NCBI RefSeq assembly: GCF_004379255.2
Contig: NC_056040.1
Coordinates: 33,074,852-33,138,851 of the forward strand
Direction of reading: 5' to 3'
DNA length: 64,000 bases
DNA from: Salvia splendens
Taxonomy: Eukaryota; Streptophyta; Magnoliopsida; Lamiales; Lamiaceae
Shown: positions 46,844 to 58,674 of the stretch, piece after piece
How the letters are laid out: every line of letters starts with the position of its first letter
How positions within the stretch are numbered: position 1 is the stretch's first letter
The notes under the pieces: model-generated
What the model saw: the letters and a program-made list of their open reading frames with translations, nothing else
Databases searched by the model: none
Told to the model about the DNA's origin: nothing
Position numbers and translations under genes: made by a program

Positions 46844-48287
46844 TGATAAGGCTAATTTCATGCATTGGTTATATGATAAAAAATCACCATTTACAGGGTC
46901 TAACACATTGTTTAATCCAGGTGTGTGAAGGAAATTCGCTAGGTCCAGGAAGAATTGAAGGAAGTGGACTAGCAAAGGAAGAAGGCGAAAAGTGAGAAGA
47001 ATCCAGGAGGAAAATGGCTAGACAGAGGGAGTCCGAAGCTGAGGGCAAAGAAGGCAATTCAGCACAAAAGTTTCCGCCGGACCCACCTCCACGTCTATAT
47101 AAGAAGGAGCACGCAACACACATGAGAGGACTTTTTTTATCACTCTTAGCTTAGCTCACACACTCACACACACTTGGGGGAAATGGAGAATTCTAGGGTA
47201 GAGTAAGGGTTTCATCACCGGAGAAAGCTGTGTAACACCGTCCTGACGAAGGGCGAAGATACAATTTGTTGTTTTCATTTCCATTCTGTCTGGATACCGT
47301 CAAGCTTCGCTGTTCGATGCTCGATTCGTTTGTTTTTGCTAATTTCGACTTTCTATCTATGCATTTTATATTATCTGTTATGATGGAGATGATTCTGAGT
47401 TTTGATGATGTTTTAATTTGAGTTTGATGTTATTTACCTTGTTGGATGCTTTTCGCACTTGATCTGGGGAGTTGGAGTTGGATTGTAGCCTGTTTACTGT
47501 TGATCGGAGTTGAATCGTTAAATTTGTAGTTGAATCTGACTGGAGTTTGTCTCGGGTGGCTTGGATCCGGAGTGGATTAAGCGTCCAGTGTGGGAATCTG
47601 AAGCAGAGTGATTGATTGAGCGTGGATTTAACATTTCCTGCTTTCGTTCTTTGAGTTGTTTTCGTCTAGTAGATAGAGGATTGTTGGTTTGCTTTTGGTC
47701 GGCGTTTTTCTGACGCCCGATTCAACATGCTCTGTTTTCTTCGTTTGAAGATATGCAGGTCGCTGTCTATTAAATCCTTAGTTTGTTAATCGCAGCTTTA
47801 TGTTCGTACCTTTCTGTTTTGGGAAAATGGTCCCCACAGCATGCATCGAGTCTGTCGAGCTAGATTAGGTAGCGTTTTAGCTAGATCTAGGGAGTTTATT
47901 TGATAAAGTGAAGATATGATGCCGATCCATGTTGCGCGAATGTTTTTCTGTTCCTAGATCTAGAGGTAGTTAGATTTATTTTCCCTAGTCTAGTATAATT
48001 TCCTCAACCCAAATTTGCGTGGCAGCAGCCAAACCCCTTAGTCTATCCAAATCTCCTTGCATGTTGACTTACGCCCCCATCTCTGTGGATTCGATCCTTG
48101 CTTCCCTACACTAATTCTTGGTTTCTTGGGTTGAGGGTTTTGAAATTGCAAAAAAAGTCGCGTACCCGACGACCGAGAATCGGAGGCATCCTTGAGTTCC
48201 TAGACCTCGTGATCTAGTGGATTCTCTGGATCTGCGAAGCTCGACCTAGCACAAAAGCGCATGCCGTACCGAAAAAGCAGACTTTCA
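46844..48287 (+). repeat. 5' LTR of element C
   Basis: The 1444-bp LTR runs TGATAAGGC...AGACTTTCA. It has a TATA box (TATATAA, 47096-47102). Frames within 46513-47123 are not genes. Confidence 0.95.
47096..47102 (+). promoter_or_regulatory. LTR TATA box (element C 5' LTR)
   Basis: CTATATAAG lies in the same place in both LTRs (TATATAA also at 58927-58933), upstream of the conserved leader. It is the likely core promoter for the genomic RNA. Confidence 0.6.
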
Positions 48288-48289
48288 AA

Positions 48290-48307
48290 TGGCGCCGTTT
48301 CCGGGGA
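48290..48307 (+). promoter_or_regulatory. Primer binding site (tRNA-Asp type)
   Basis: TGGCGCCGTTTCCGGGGA differs at one base from the site in element B (TGGCGCCGTTGCCGGGGA). It starts two bases after the LTR end. Confidence 0.85.
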
Positions 48308-48392
48308 TGGATGGCGTAGTTTGTTTATGTGTTTAGAGATTTGGCGTACATAGTTTTAATTTTCTTTTGTTTATTTTTTTTCTTTACAGTTT

Positions 48393-50210
48393 ATGAGCAG
48401 AGGCTCTCGGTGTGGAAACTGGAGTAACTCATCTGGGTCAAGGCACGCAAAATTCAGGTGGCAGGTCAAGGAGTCAACGTCCGCCGTTACTACCAGATCT
48501 GGGTTAACAACAGTAGATCCATTTCCGTTCGAATCAGGAAGCGAAGAAGAGTGGAATTCGTCAGGGGAGGAGGATCCACGGTCGTCATCATAAACTGAAC
48601 AATCAGAAGCAGAGGAAGAGGAATCTGTAATGGCAAATCCAGTGGACCCAGACCCGGAGATCGGTTCACTCATTGCGCATTTGGACGGAGAGCCTGCCCA
48701 TGCCATAGTGTCAAATCAGCGCCAGAGGTCTATTGAGATTAAGACAAATGTGCTGGGCGTTTTACCTACATTCTCTGGGCGGAGGAATGAATGTCCTTAC
48801 GAATTTTTGAACGAGTTTAGTAAGCTATGCAGCATCCAAAAGCGGCCTAACAATGCTACTGAGGAGGACTACCGCCTACGCGCAGTCCCATTTGCCTTAA
48901 AAGGAGAGGCCAACACATGGCTGCTAAGGCTTCCACCTGACTCGATCACCACATGGAGGGATTTCAAACTGGAATTCCTGGATTATTTCTTCCCGTCCAA
49001 CAAAACAAACGCTCTCAAAAAGGAGATTCAAGAGTATAAGCAGGACTACGAAGAGTCTTTGAGCCAATATTGGTCTCGGTTTAAAGGGCTACTCGATGCA
49101 TGCCCTAATCATAGAATGATGGAGGCTGAAACTTTTTACTTGTTCTACGAAGGAGCCAATCCTGAGTCTAAGGACTTAATGAATTCCTCGAGCGGGGGGA
49201 ATTTTACCAAGAACAAGGCAAGTGAAGCACGCGAAATTCTGGGCAGATTGATAGACGCAAAAAAGGCGTATGACAACCCGCGTGTCATCATGAGGAGAAG
49301 CTCAGCTAACGCAGTGAAGGAACATGAGGGAGAAGGGGTTGGAGACCGAATAGACCGACTGGAGAAAGAGCTTCTGAGTGCCATTGAGAAGAAAAATTCC
49401 CCAGCCCCGTCTGAGAAGGAAAAAGCGCCAGGTCAAGAGGAAAATCAACTCCAATTCTATTATGGTCCACCACCCGAAGGAGAATTCCAAGCCCATGTGA
49501 ATGCGGTGGGAAATTGGAATCAAAATAACCAGAATAATCAGAATACGAGCTGGAGTCACTGGAAAATTAAAGATGCCCCATGGAGAGATAACCCCTGTTT
49601 CAGATGGACTGACAGGAACCAGCAGCCACAACTGCAGTACCCAGGTCTAGCAGAAAACCAGCAGACTTGGCCTAACCGGAATCAAAAAGGGCTGCAGCAC
49701 AATTCTATTTGGTCAGGGAAGAATCAAGAAGGGCCGAACAATTGGAGCTACCGTAATCAAGGGGATCAGCATAATTGGAGCAACAGAAACCAGAGTAACC
49801 AAGGAAATTCTAATGTGCCGCCGCATCAAAGGAATGCCTCAGGGAACAATCAAAATTTCCAGCAAAACTACCAAGGGAACCAAGGGTCAGGAAGTCAGTT
49901 CGGCAACAATCAGGGAGGTCAAGGAAACCATAGTCAAAACCAGGTGGTTGGAACAAATCAGAATCAAGGTTCAAGTTCCAATCAACCCAATTACCGGCCT
50001 TAGAGGAATCTGGATGATATGGTACATGACCTAGTCAGTTCTCAACAACATATGCAGAACAATATGCAGGCTAACAATGAGGTGGTACATAAAATTCAAG
50101 ATGCACAACAGGAGCAAAAGTCTGCCATGATGTCACAATTAGCAACCTCGCTGAATGAGATGAGGGGAAACGAGGGAAGGATACCAGCTTCGGTGAAACC
50201 ACCTGACTGA
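48393..50210 (+). pseudogene. Element C gag
   Basis: Gag forms the virus-like particle core. The proposed start is ATG 48393 (MSRGSRCGNWSNSS); the frame meets TAA 48591-48593, then continues in frame to the capsid-like region (FSGRRNECPYEFLNEFSKLC, FALKGEANTWLLRLPPDSI, YWSRFKGLLDACPNH, SSSGGNF). From about 49500 to 50000 the protein is very rich in Asn and Gln with no CCHC zinc knuckle. TAG 50001-50003 and TGA 50208-50210 interrupt the same frame, and a short coiled-coil-like stretch (SSQQHMQNNMQANNEVV) lies between them. The main open piece is 48630-50003. Confidence 0.88.
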
Positions 50211-51146
50211 GCAAACATCACTCAGATCACTTTAAGGTCAGGACGTGAATATGAGGGTCCCATGATGAAGGATGATGAGAGGGTGCCTTCCACGATGAAC
50301 AAGAAGGATGAGAGTTTTGTTCCTGACCAAGGAAATACCGAGATAGGAAACACCAGAGTAGAAGACGACCTTCGGAAAGGCGATCTGGAGAAACCACTAC
50401 CCCGTATGGCTGAGCCATTTTTCCTAGACCCAGAGCCAGAGGTGGAGAGTGAGGAAATAAGGAGGGAAATCGGAGAACCCTCAGCTAGGGGGTCAGCAGG
50501 AACATTGAAGCGCATGAAGCCATTCCCTCATCAAGGGGAAGCTAAGAAGAAGAAAGATGACATAGAGGACTTTATGGAGATTTTTGGAAAGTTGGAGATC
50601 AATCTGCTGTTCTTGCAGGCTCTCAAGCTTCCTACCTTCAGCAAATTCATCAAGAATGCTGGGAAAACCAAACCTGATGGGAAGATAGTGATTGGAGAAA
50701 ATGTGTCTGATGTGATACAGAAGAAGAGAATGCCTTCAAAATGCACAGACCCAGGTATGTTCACCTTACCTATTTCCTTGGGAGACATTCGAATCAAGCA
50801 TGCTATGTGTGATTTAGGAGCCTCAATAAATGTTTTACCGCTGTCGATATATAAGAAATTGATAGGGGTAAGTCTAGTGGATACGAAAGTGGTGATTCAG
50901 TTGGCTGATAGAACATGCATTTCACCCGAAGGAGTGCTGGAGAACGTGATAGTAAAAGTGCATGATTTCCTATACCCAGCTGATTTTCATGTGATAAAAA
51001 TGAGTGATAATGAATCTGCGGAGTCTAGCGGAGTGCTATTAGGTAGGCCATTCTTACGCACCGCTAAGACTATAATTGATGTGTTTGATGGAACCATATG
51101 CTTGGATTATCATGGGGAGAAATACACGTTTAGTATTGATTAAGCT
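50211..51146 (+). pseudogene. Element C aspartic protease region
   Basis: It is in frame with gag. ITLRSGREYEG and the linker AEPFFLDPEPEVE precede the conserved FMEIFGKLEINLLFLQALK segment. The protease core has CDLGASINVLPLSIYKKL, VVIQLADRTCISPEGVLENV and SSGVLLGRPFLRTAKTI. TAA 51141-51143 ends the open piece, fitting a Glu or Gln codon changed by one base. Continuous homology follows after it. Confidence 0.9.
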
Positions 51147-53159
51147 ATGAAAAAACCGTTGGATGTTGAAAATCTCCATGTTGTAGATGTCATTAACCCC
51201 CTGGTCCAGGAATATCTTGAGACTGAATTAATGCAGGAACAGTTTAACAATTCGGAGCTGAGCCAGTCTGTTGATAAGGAGGTGGCAGGATGGTGTGAAA
51301 CCCTATTAACTCGGAACCTGACAGATGAACAGATCAATGAAGCGATCATGGCATTTTGCCACCAACCGCTGTCATTCGAGTCTATGGGGTCTGTTCAGGA
51401 GAAAGGTCCAGACGAGGGATCCAATCTGGATGAAGCAGCAACAAGAAGTCTGGAGAAAAACCCCCTGCCCCAGGAAGCCATCACACCAAAGAAGGAGTTG
51501 AAGAAGCTACCAGAGTCACTGAAATACGCTTACCTTGGGGAAGATGAAACATTCCCAGTGATCATCAACTGCCACTTGACAGCGGAGCAGGAGAATGATC
51601 TGCTGGAAATAATCCGAAGGAATAAGAAAGCCATAGGATGGACACTCTCAGACCTAGTGGGAATCAGCCCAGAACTCTGCATGCATCACATTAGGTTGGA
51701 GGATGGTGCTAAGGCCGGAAGGGATCCTCAACGGAAGCTGAATCCGAATATGAGAGAAGAAGTTTTGAAGGAAGTATTAAAGCTACTATCCCTAGGAATT
51801 ATCTACTCGATCCCAGAAAGTGAGTGGGTCAGCCCAGTGCACATGGTACCCAAGAAATCAGGGATACAAGTGGTAGAGAATGACAAGAATGAGTTAGTGC
51901 CTACTCGATTGGTGACTGGATGGAGAATGTGTATCGATTATAGGAAGATGAATGAAGCTACTAAAAAGGATCATTTTCCTTTGCCTTTTATTGACCAGAT
52001 GTTAGAAAGGTTGGCTGGAAAACAATATTTTTGCTTCTTAGACGGATATAGTGGATACTTCCAGATATATGTGGATCCGGAAGATCAGGAGAAGACTACA
52101 TTCACGTGCTCTTTTGGTACGTATGCATACAGAAGGATGCCATTTGGTCTATGTAATGCACCGGGAACATTCCAGCGTTGTATGATGAGCATTTTCTCAG
52201 ACCTACTGGAAGTATGCATTGAAATTTTTATGGATGATTTCACGGTGTATGGAAACTCTTTCGATGCATGCTTGGCCAATTTGGATACAGTATTGAGAAG
52301 GTGTCAGGAGAAAAATTTAGTCCTAAACTTTGAAAAATGCCATTTCATGGTACCAGAAGGGATAGTCCTCGGTCATGTAGTGTCTGAGAGGGGGATTTAA
52401 GTGGATAAAGCCAAAGTGGATGTAATCTCGAAACTGCCTTACCCCACGAATCAGAAGGAGGTCAGAGGATTCCTGGGTCACGCATGTTTCTACAGAAGAT
52501 TTATCAAGGACTTTGCAAAAATTGCTCAACCACTCACTCACCTATTGCATAATGATGTGGATTTCGTCTTTGACGAAGGGTGCAAACAGGCATTCCAGTT
52601 GCTAAAGGATAGACTTGTATCAGCACCCATCGTTAGAGCACCTGACTGGAACCATCCGTTTGAAGTTATGTGCGACGCAAGTGATTTTGCGGTGGGTGCA
52701 GTACTAGGTCAAAGGATCGATGGGAAGAGCTCAGTGATTTTCTACGCCTCAAAAACCTTGAATCAAGCCCAGAAAAATTATGATACCACGGAGAAAGAAA
52801 TGCTAGCTGTAGTGTATTCATTCGAGAAATTCTGACCTTATTTACTTGGGTCGAGGGTAATCGTCTACACTGATCATGCAACCATTAAATATCTCTTGGC
52901 CAAGAAAGAGTCCAAGCCAAGGTTGATCCGGTGGGTGCTACTACTGCAGGAATTCAATTGGGAGGTAAAAGACAAAAAGGGCACAGAGAATAGAGATGGT
53001 GATCATCTGAGCCGAATTTTTCAAGGAGAGACGGAGGAAGCTGTACCCGATGCCTTCCCCGAGGAACATCTATATTATGTGAAGGAATTTCCTAGACCGA
53101 TTAGTTGGGAATCAGTATTGGCATTAACCGGTCTAGGAGAGTCCGACAAAGGGAAATGA
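51147..53159 (+). pseudogene. Element C reverse transcriptase and RNase H
   Basis: RT spans about 51750-52400: SLGIIYSIPESEWVSPVHMV, GWRMCIDYRKMNEATKKDHF, FPLPFIDQMLERLAGKQYFC, YAYRRMPFGLCNAPGTFQ and the catalytic FMDDFTVYGNSFDAC. RNase H follows: [55 protein letters not shown]. The frame is the same throughout and is broken only by stops: TAA 52398-52400, TGA 52833-52835 and TGA 53157-53159. CAA-to-TAA and CGA-to-TGA changes explain the first two. Confidence 0.93.
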
Positions 53160-54481
53160 TCACTAAACGCAGAACCATGGTTCACTGACCTGACAAATTA
53201 CTTGGTCACAGGAGAGGTGCCAAGTACAGAGGAAGTTTCCCGGGCCCAGAAGATGAAAATGAAAAGTGAAGCAAAATATTACTTTTGGGATGATCCTTAC
53301 TTATAGAAGATGTGCTCGGATCAAGTGATCAGACGATGCATTCCCGAATGGGAGCAAAGAGATGTATTGAATCATTGCCATGCTTTGGCATGTGGAGGAC
53401 ACTTTGGGCCAAGGAAAACTGCGAGGAAAGTATTGGATAGTGGTTTTTACTGGCTGACACTTAACAAAGATGCCTTTGAGTATTGTCAGTGTTGCGATAG
53501 GTGCCAACAGACATGGGGATTTCAAGGAGAGACGAGATGCCCCAGGTCCCAGTGATAGTCTGCGAAATTTTTGACGTATGGGGGATGGACTTTATGGGAC
53601 CGTTTCCATCATCTTATGGGAACACATATATATTGGTCGCAGTGGACTATGTGTCCAAATGGATAGAAGCCAAGGCTACTACGACATGTGAATCGAAGGA
53701 GGTAGCAAAGTTCTTGAAGGCCAATATATTCAACAGATACGGAGTTCCTCGAGCCATCATCTCAGACCAGGGAACGCATTTCTGCAATCGCACCGTCGAG
53801 GCACTGATGAGGAAATATGGTGTGCATCATAAGTTATCTACTCCCTACCATCCTCAGTCTAACGGCCAAGCAGAAATTTCTAATCGAGAGATCAAGGCAA
53901 TACTGGAGAAGACAGTTAATCCATCAAGGAAAGACTGGAGTAAGAGGCTTGATGATGCATTATGGGCTTATAGGGCTGCTTTCAAGACTCCTATCGGAAT
54001 GTCACCTTATCGACTGGTATTCGGCAAAATGTGCCACTTGCCCGTGGAAATAGAGCACAAGGCATATTGGGCGGTCAAGGAAATTAATATGAAGCCGTTG
54101 GCCTGCGAACAGGAGAGGAAGTTGCAGTTTCAAGAGCTGGAGGAACTGAGGTTGGAATCTTATGAATCTGCTATGTGGTACAAAGAAAGGACAAAGTTAT
54201 GGCATGACAAGAACCTCCGGGTCAAGGAACTCCGAGTAGGTCAAAAGGTCCTCCTTTTCCAATCCCGGCTCAAGCTGATGCCGGGAAAGCTAAAATCCAA
54301 ATGGATAGGCCAGTACACCATCATCGGTCTTCGAGCAAATGGAGCAGTGGAAATCCAAGGGAGCACACCAAACTCTGTTCCTTTCCTCGTCAATGGACAT
54401 CGGGTAAAAGTCTATAGGGATAATTCGGAATTGCATGTAGTGGAGGAAGTGACACTACAAACATCCGTAATTATTGCCTAA
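53160..54481 (+). pseudogene. Element C integrase
   Basis: After TAG 53304-53306 (a probable Trp codon) the HHCC finger reads HCHALACGGHFG...[10 protein letters not shown] single-base deletion near 53518 shifts the frame. From 53525 the frame is open to the natural stop at 54479-54481, with [53 protein letters not shown] and the basic C-terminal segment [19 protein letters not shown]. Apart from one shift and two stops, the gene is complete. Confidence 0.93.
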
Positions 54482-55050
54482 TTGTTCAAGCAAATGAGTA
54501 TTCTCGATGAGTCCTAGGTCAGGAAGAAGAGGAATAAAATTTATCTGCACACTGACCTAGGGAATCTTGAGAGTACCCATATGCGAATGAAAATACTTTA
54601 ATTGCTTTTAGAAAATTTAAAACCCAAACAAATTAAAAAATTTTAATCTTCCAAAAATATTTTCGAAACACCAGATTTCTTAGAGAAATTGAGTTGTTTG
54701 ATATTGGTCCCTTGACTGAGGAGTCTGGCGTTTCAACTTTCTTGAAATTTCATAAGTATAAAATGCGGTCTAGGGGCGGTTACCCACAGGAAGGAAGTTT
54801 GGAGAAAGAATTTTTGGGGGGGAGAAAAAGATATTTTGAAATTCAAATAAAAAAAAATGGATGAGAAGACGTACGGTTGCTTATGTCATGCCTGCAACCG
54901 CACGACTTCCTTATAGAGAATGCGAACTGCCTATTTTCTCTCTCCTATTATTCTCAAAACAAACTCTCTACCTTCTCTCTACTCTCTCTCTTCCCCAATT
55001 TTGAAACCCTAACCGATTACTACCAAGTTTTCTTTTGATTTCAGATTACA
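54482..55050 (+). promoter_or_regulatory. Pol-ORF1 junction of C: 25-nt hairpin and TATA-like box
   Basis: An inverted repeat with 25-nt arms (54498-54522 and 54552-54576) begins 17 bases after the pol stop. Its loop-side half, CCTAGGTCAG/CTGACCTAGG, is perfect. TATAAAA at 54757-54763 lies about 290 bp before the ORF1 ATG. A pyrimidine-rich TTTTGATTTCAG at 55034-55045 just before the ATG looks like a splice acceptor. No gene. Confidence 0.5.
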
Positions 55051-57332
55051 ATGATTGATCCAACCCATGCCACAGGAAGTTCACGGCCAGAGGCGTCAGC
55101 CATGGAATCGGAGACCGTTCAGAGCCCGTACGATGCAGTTCTTCTGGCGGAATTGACGCACAAATTGGGAAGCGTCAAAAAGGCAAAGGAGGTCTACGCC
55201 CTATTCTCGGCTAGCCAGATGACATCCGCACTACCGCCGACGATCCGCGAGGATTTGTCAGCACAAACCGCCGTTCCCCATAATGAAGAGCCTCAAGTTT
55301 CAACCAGAGCGCCGGACTCTGATTTTCAACGGTCAGAATCCGCTCCAAGCACAAGTCTAATGGAAGCGGAAAATGAAGAGGCAACGGGCGAACCTACGGC
55401 AGATGGTGGGCCGCATGACGGTTCTGAGATTATTGGAGGGGGAGCCCTGAACCTACGGAGGAGGAAACCCTAGAGGAGGCCCCCGATGAAACTGAAGTAC
55501 AGGTGCCCGACGGAGGAGGACACCAGTTAATTATAGACCTGGTAGATGACCAGAAAAAAGAGGAACCGCCGGTGGATGAAAGAGCAGAGAGGCGGAGGAC
55601 CAGGCGGAATTTACTGGACGAGGTGGATGACCTCGTCTATAGCAAGGAGGAGGAATTCCCAGCCCGAGGGGCAGCTGGTGGACAGGAGGAAACTCCTGGG
55701 TCAGGGGACGAGGAGGAAGAAGTCCGCTTGGCCAAGGAAAGAAAAAGTAAAGGAAAGCACGCAACCACGGTCAAACCCAAGAGATCGAGAGCCGCCTCTG
55801 TCTAGGAAGTCGAGGAACCAATTCCCCCACCTACTAAGGTCCCCTTCGCCAAGGAATCATCTGGTCCAAGCCCGGTAAGTGAGTCTGAGACAGAAGAAGA
55901 GGAGGAACAAGAGGAGGAGCTGAATTATGAGCGCACAGAAGTCTGGGTGACTAAGGAATTGCTGGAAGCAATGAGGAAGTTTGGTACTCAGAAGCGGGCC
56001 GCAACATACAAGGAGAGGAGCAGCGCAGGGAAGATGGCGAAGTCGGGGAAACAATACGATCCTAGGGAGCTGCAGGAGATCGATAGTGATGAGGAGTTCC
56101 GCGCCTCCATAAGAGCTATCGGGTTCGAATGGTTGCTGAGGCACAGCACGCATGAAGTACCGGTAGATCTAGCGCGGAAGTTTTTCTCAACCTTCCGGCT
56201 CAAGAACACCATCGACCTTGATGCGGACTCCATCACATTTAGGTTGTTCAATGAAGAACACGAGATGAGCATTCGAGATTGGTCCTTGAGGATGGGGTTG
56301 TTCTCCAAAGCTGAGGATGATGAAGGCATCTAGAACGATAGGATGGTGGGCGCCCCGAAGCACACACCAAGATTCAAGGTGCAGGAGGCTTGGGAATATG
56401 TGACCCACGCACACACGGGGGCTTTCAAGTCTAGCTACTCCAAGGCCTCCCACATTGACGACCGCATCCTCCGATTTGCCCAGACCTTCATTAGCTACAA
56501 TCTGATGGGAACTGCTAACTCTGCCCTGACCACCACCGACCTATACTTCACTTGGTGTATGGCGAAGAGCTTCAAGGTACATTTGGGCTACTGGTTGGCC
56601 CAAGCTAGCCATCAAATGACGGGGAACCCTGCATGCCACATGTATACTTTCCACCTTCTCGGCGCTTACCTCCAGCGAAACGTGATAATGAAGATAGCTA
56701 AAGCCGCACCAGAGGTCCTGATGTGTGAGCCCCCAGAGACTTTCAGCGTTGAATATTTTTTCAACAAGGGGTTGTTGCATATGCAAGGGAAGGACGTCTT
56801 CTTCTATGATGTAGGAGATAAGGCGAAGGCGGAACCGGAAGGTGTGGATGTTGTGCCCAGTGAAGAGTACGAAGAATTGAGGAAAGAGATGGCTGAGATG
56901 CGAAAGGAGCTCGGTGGGGTGAAGACAGAAATGGCAGCTCTTAAAGGCCGTATATCTGACTTGGTGGCGAAGTCCTTTGCCCAGAATGATCAAATGGCAG
57001 AGGCTGTGAAGGTTATGATGAAGTTGGCTGATCGGTCAGGGGCTCTGTCCACCTCGACCCAGAAGAAATTGCCCCCTGGACCCAGCGGCACAGACTTACT
57101 GTCGGGTCAGGGGAGTTCATCACTCAAGAGGCCCCCATCAGCATCTAAGCCAGCGACCAAGCCCTTGTCCACCCCATCTGCGTCAAAGCCCCTGCTAGTA
57201 AAGAAGCCCGTATCAAAGCAACAAGAGAGGGAAGAAGAAGAGCCGGAGCTGCCGGTGAAAAAAAAAGTGAAGATGACCCGACCCGGAATCCCACCCCATT
57301 CTGGCTCCCGTGGGAGCCAGACCCAGAAGTGA
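55051..57332 (+). pseudogene. ATHILA ORF1-like protein (element C)
   Basis: The start is ATG 55051 (MIDPTHATGSSRPEAS). A frameshift lies between 55450 and 55503; the rest is in one frame with TAG 55803-55805 and TAG 56331-56333. The N-terminal third is acidic and low-complexity. The conserved core has EVWVTKELLEAMRKFG, LQEIDSDEEF, IGFEWLLRHS, VPVDLARKFFSTFRLK, EHEMSIRDWSLRMGLFS, QEAWEYVTHAHTGAF, HMYTFHLLGAYLQRNVI and FSVEYFFNKGLLHMQG. A coiled coil (YEELRKEMAEMRKELGG..., about 56865-57010) leads to a Ser/Pro/Lys-rich tail with a nuclear-localisation-like KKKVK. No signal peptide or membrane segment is seen, so this copy does not look like an envelope protein. Confidence 0.8.
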
Positions 57333-57444
57333 TTACACCCCATGACCAAGTAACTTTTATTTTCAATATTAGTCTTTATTTTGTTTTTCTTTAAATGTCT
57401 TTGTTAATATCTGTGTTTTTGTTGATGTTTGCGTATGCGTCTAC

Positions 57445-57551
57445 CTTCTCCCACTTAGCCCAATGCTTGGTCTAAGTGTGAGAAGTTTGTGTTTTCTTTT
57501 TTAGTGTTGTCTTCTCCCACTTAGCCCGATGCTCAGTCTAAGTGTGAGAAG
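57445..57551 (+). repeat. Two inverted repeats downstream of ORF1 (C)
   Basis: Units 57445-57485 and 57511-57551 have arms CTTCTCcCACTTAG and CTAAGTGtGAGAAG. Inner bases differ (CCAATGCTTGG versus CCGATGCTCAG). Confidence 0.85.
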
Positions 57552-58030
57552 TCTGTGTTTATATTTTATGTTTCATTTGGATATATTGTTTGTTGTGTGT
57601 GGGATTGACTACCCTGTTTCCCCCCTTCACGACGATGGCTTGGGGACAAGCTTGAGTGAAGTGGGAGGGGGGGGTCAATGCTTGTATGTGTTTAGAATGT
57701 TAAGAGTCGTTAAGTCTAGGTTTTGTTTGTGTCGCATGAGCTAGTGAATACAATACGACATGTTCTCCCTAGTGAGAGCAATTGAAGAATGGATGTATTT
57801 CAACTTAGAAGCCTTTTCCTTTAATAAACCAGGGTCAGTCTGGATGAAGTAAGAACGATAGAAGATGCCTTAGCTGACTTAGTTGTGAAGCCCCACTATA
57901 AGAGCGAGTTATAAGCCTAAAACAATTTTGAAGCGAACATATGTAAAATGGGGCCGCCACTGAATGCTTAGGGAGAAGAGTCCTGAAGGAGAAAAAAAAA
58001 TAGGGGAAAATTTGGTTATGAAGGTATAAG

Positions 58031-58167
58031 CTGGACGAAGTACAGGGTAAGGAGTTATAAGCTGGACAAAGTCCAGAGAAAAAATAAAAAATAAAAAAAT
58101 AAAAAAATGGAGGAATAAGCTGGACGAAGTCTAGGGGAGATGGAGGAATAAGCTGGACGAAGTCCAG
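58031..58167 (+). repeat. Four CTGGAC-GAA-GTCCAG triloop hairpins
   Basis: Copies at 58031-58045, 58062-58076, 58120-58134 and 58153-58167 are each preceded by (A)TAAG. Two are perfect; one has a G-T wobble and one a single mismatch. The loop is GAA or AAA. Confidence 0.85.
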
Positions 58168-58674
58168 GAAAATATGTCAAAGGGCAGGAAGCAATAGTAA
58201 CCTGACCTAGAAAAAAAAAGGGAATGAAATGTAGAAAGGCGAAAACTCTCATAACCCGACGCTTCAGTGGTATGGCAATAACTTACGAGAGATTCGGTCC
58301 TAACATCCCTGGGAGGAATAAGTGATCGAGTGAATCCAACAATTGAGGAAGTAATAGGCTATCTTGACGAACTGACAGATTGATTAGGTAGAAGAAGGGA
58401 AGGGGCCAATTTGGAGAAGTGCGGCCTGTTGGATTGACCTTAATCTTGTGGGGACGGTTGCCTAAAATTTGAAGCTAGTTCATGCATATGTGTTTATGTT
58501 TTTTTTTCTTTAAGTGTTTGTTATTTTGTGCGCCAGTCTGTGTTTAGGTCTAGGAGTCTGTGTGAAGTTAGAATCTAGAGAGTCGGTCAGGGGATAACCA
58601 TGCATTGAAATTCGCCTTATTTCTTTTTCTTGTCTTTATACTTGAGGACAAGTATGGTTTAAGTGTGAGCAGTT

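Larger units (their letters stand above)
57333..58674 (+). other. 3' noncoding region of element C
   Basis: In order: two inverted repeats (57445-57485, 57511-57551), a CTTCAC/GTGAAG hairpin with the G-rich tract GAAGTGGGAGGGGGGGG (57657-57673), the GGCCGCCACTGAATGCTTAGG block (57952), four CTGGAC/GTCCAG triloop hairpins (58031-58167), the conserved TCGGTCCTAACATCCCTGG block (about 58291), then CTTGAGGACAAGTATGG and TAAGTGTGAGCAGTT at the LTR. No gene. Confidence 0.75.

Noticed and set aside
55051..57332. Athila ORF1 as a retroviral-type envelope gene
   Set aside because: No signal peptide, transmembrane segment or cleavage motif is visible; the tail is basic and coiled-coil, so envelope function is not supported.
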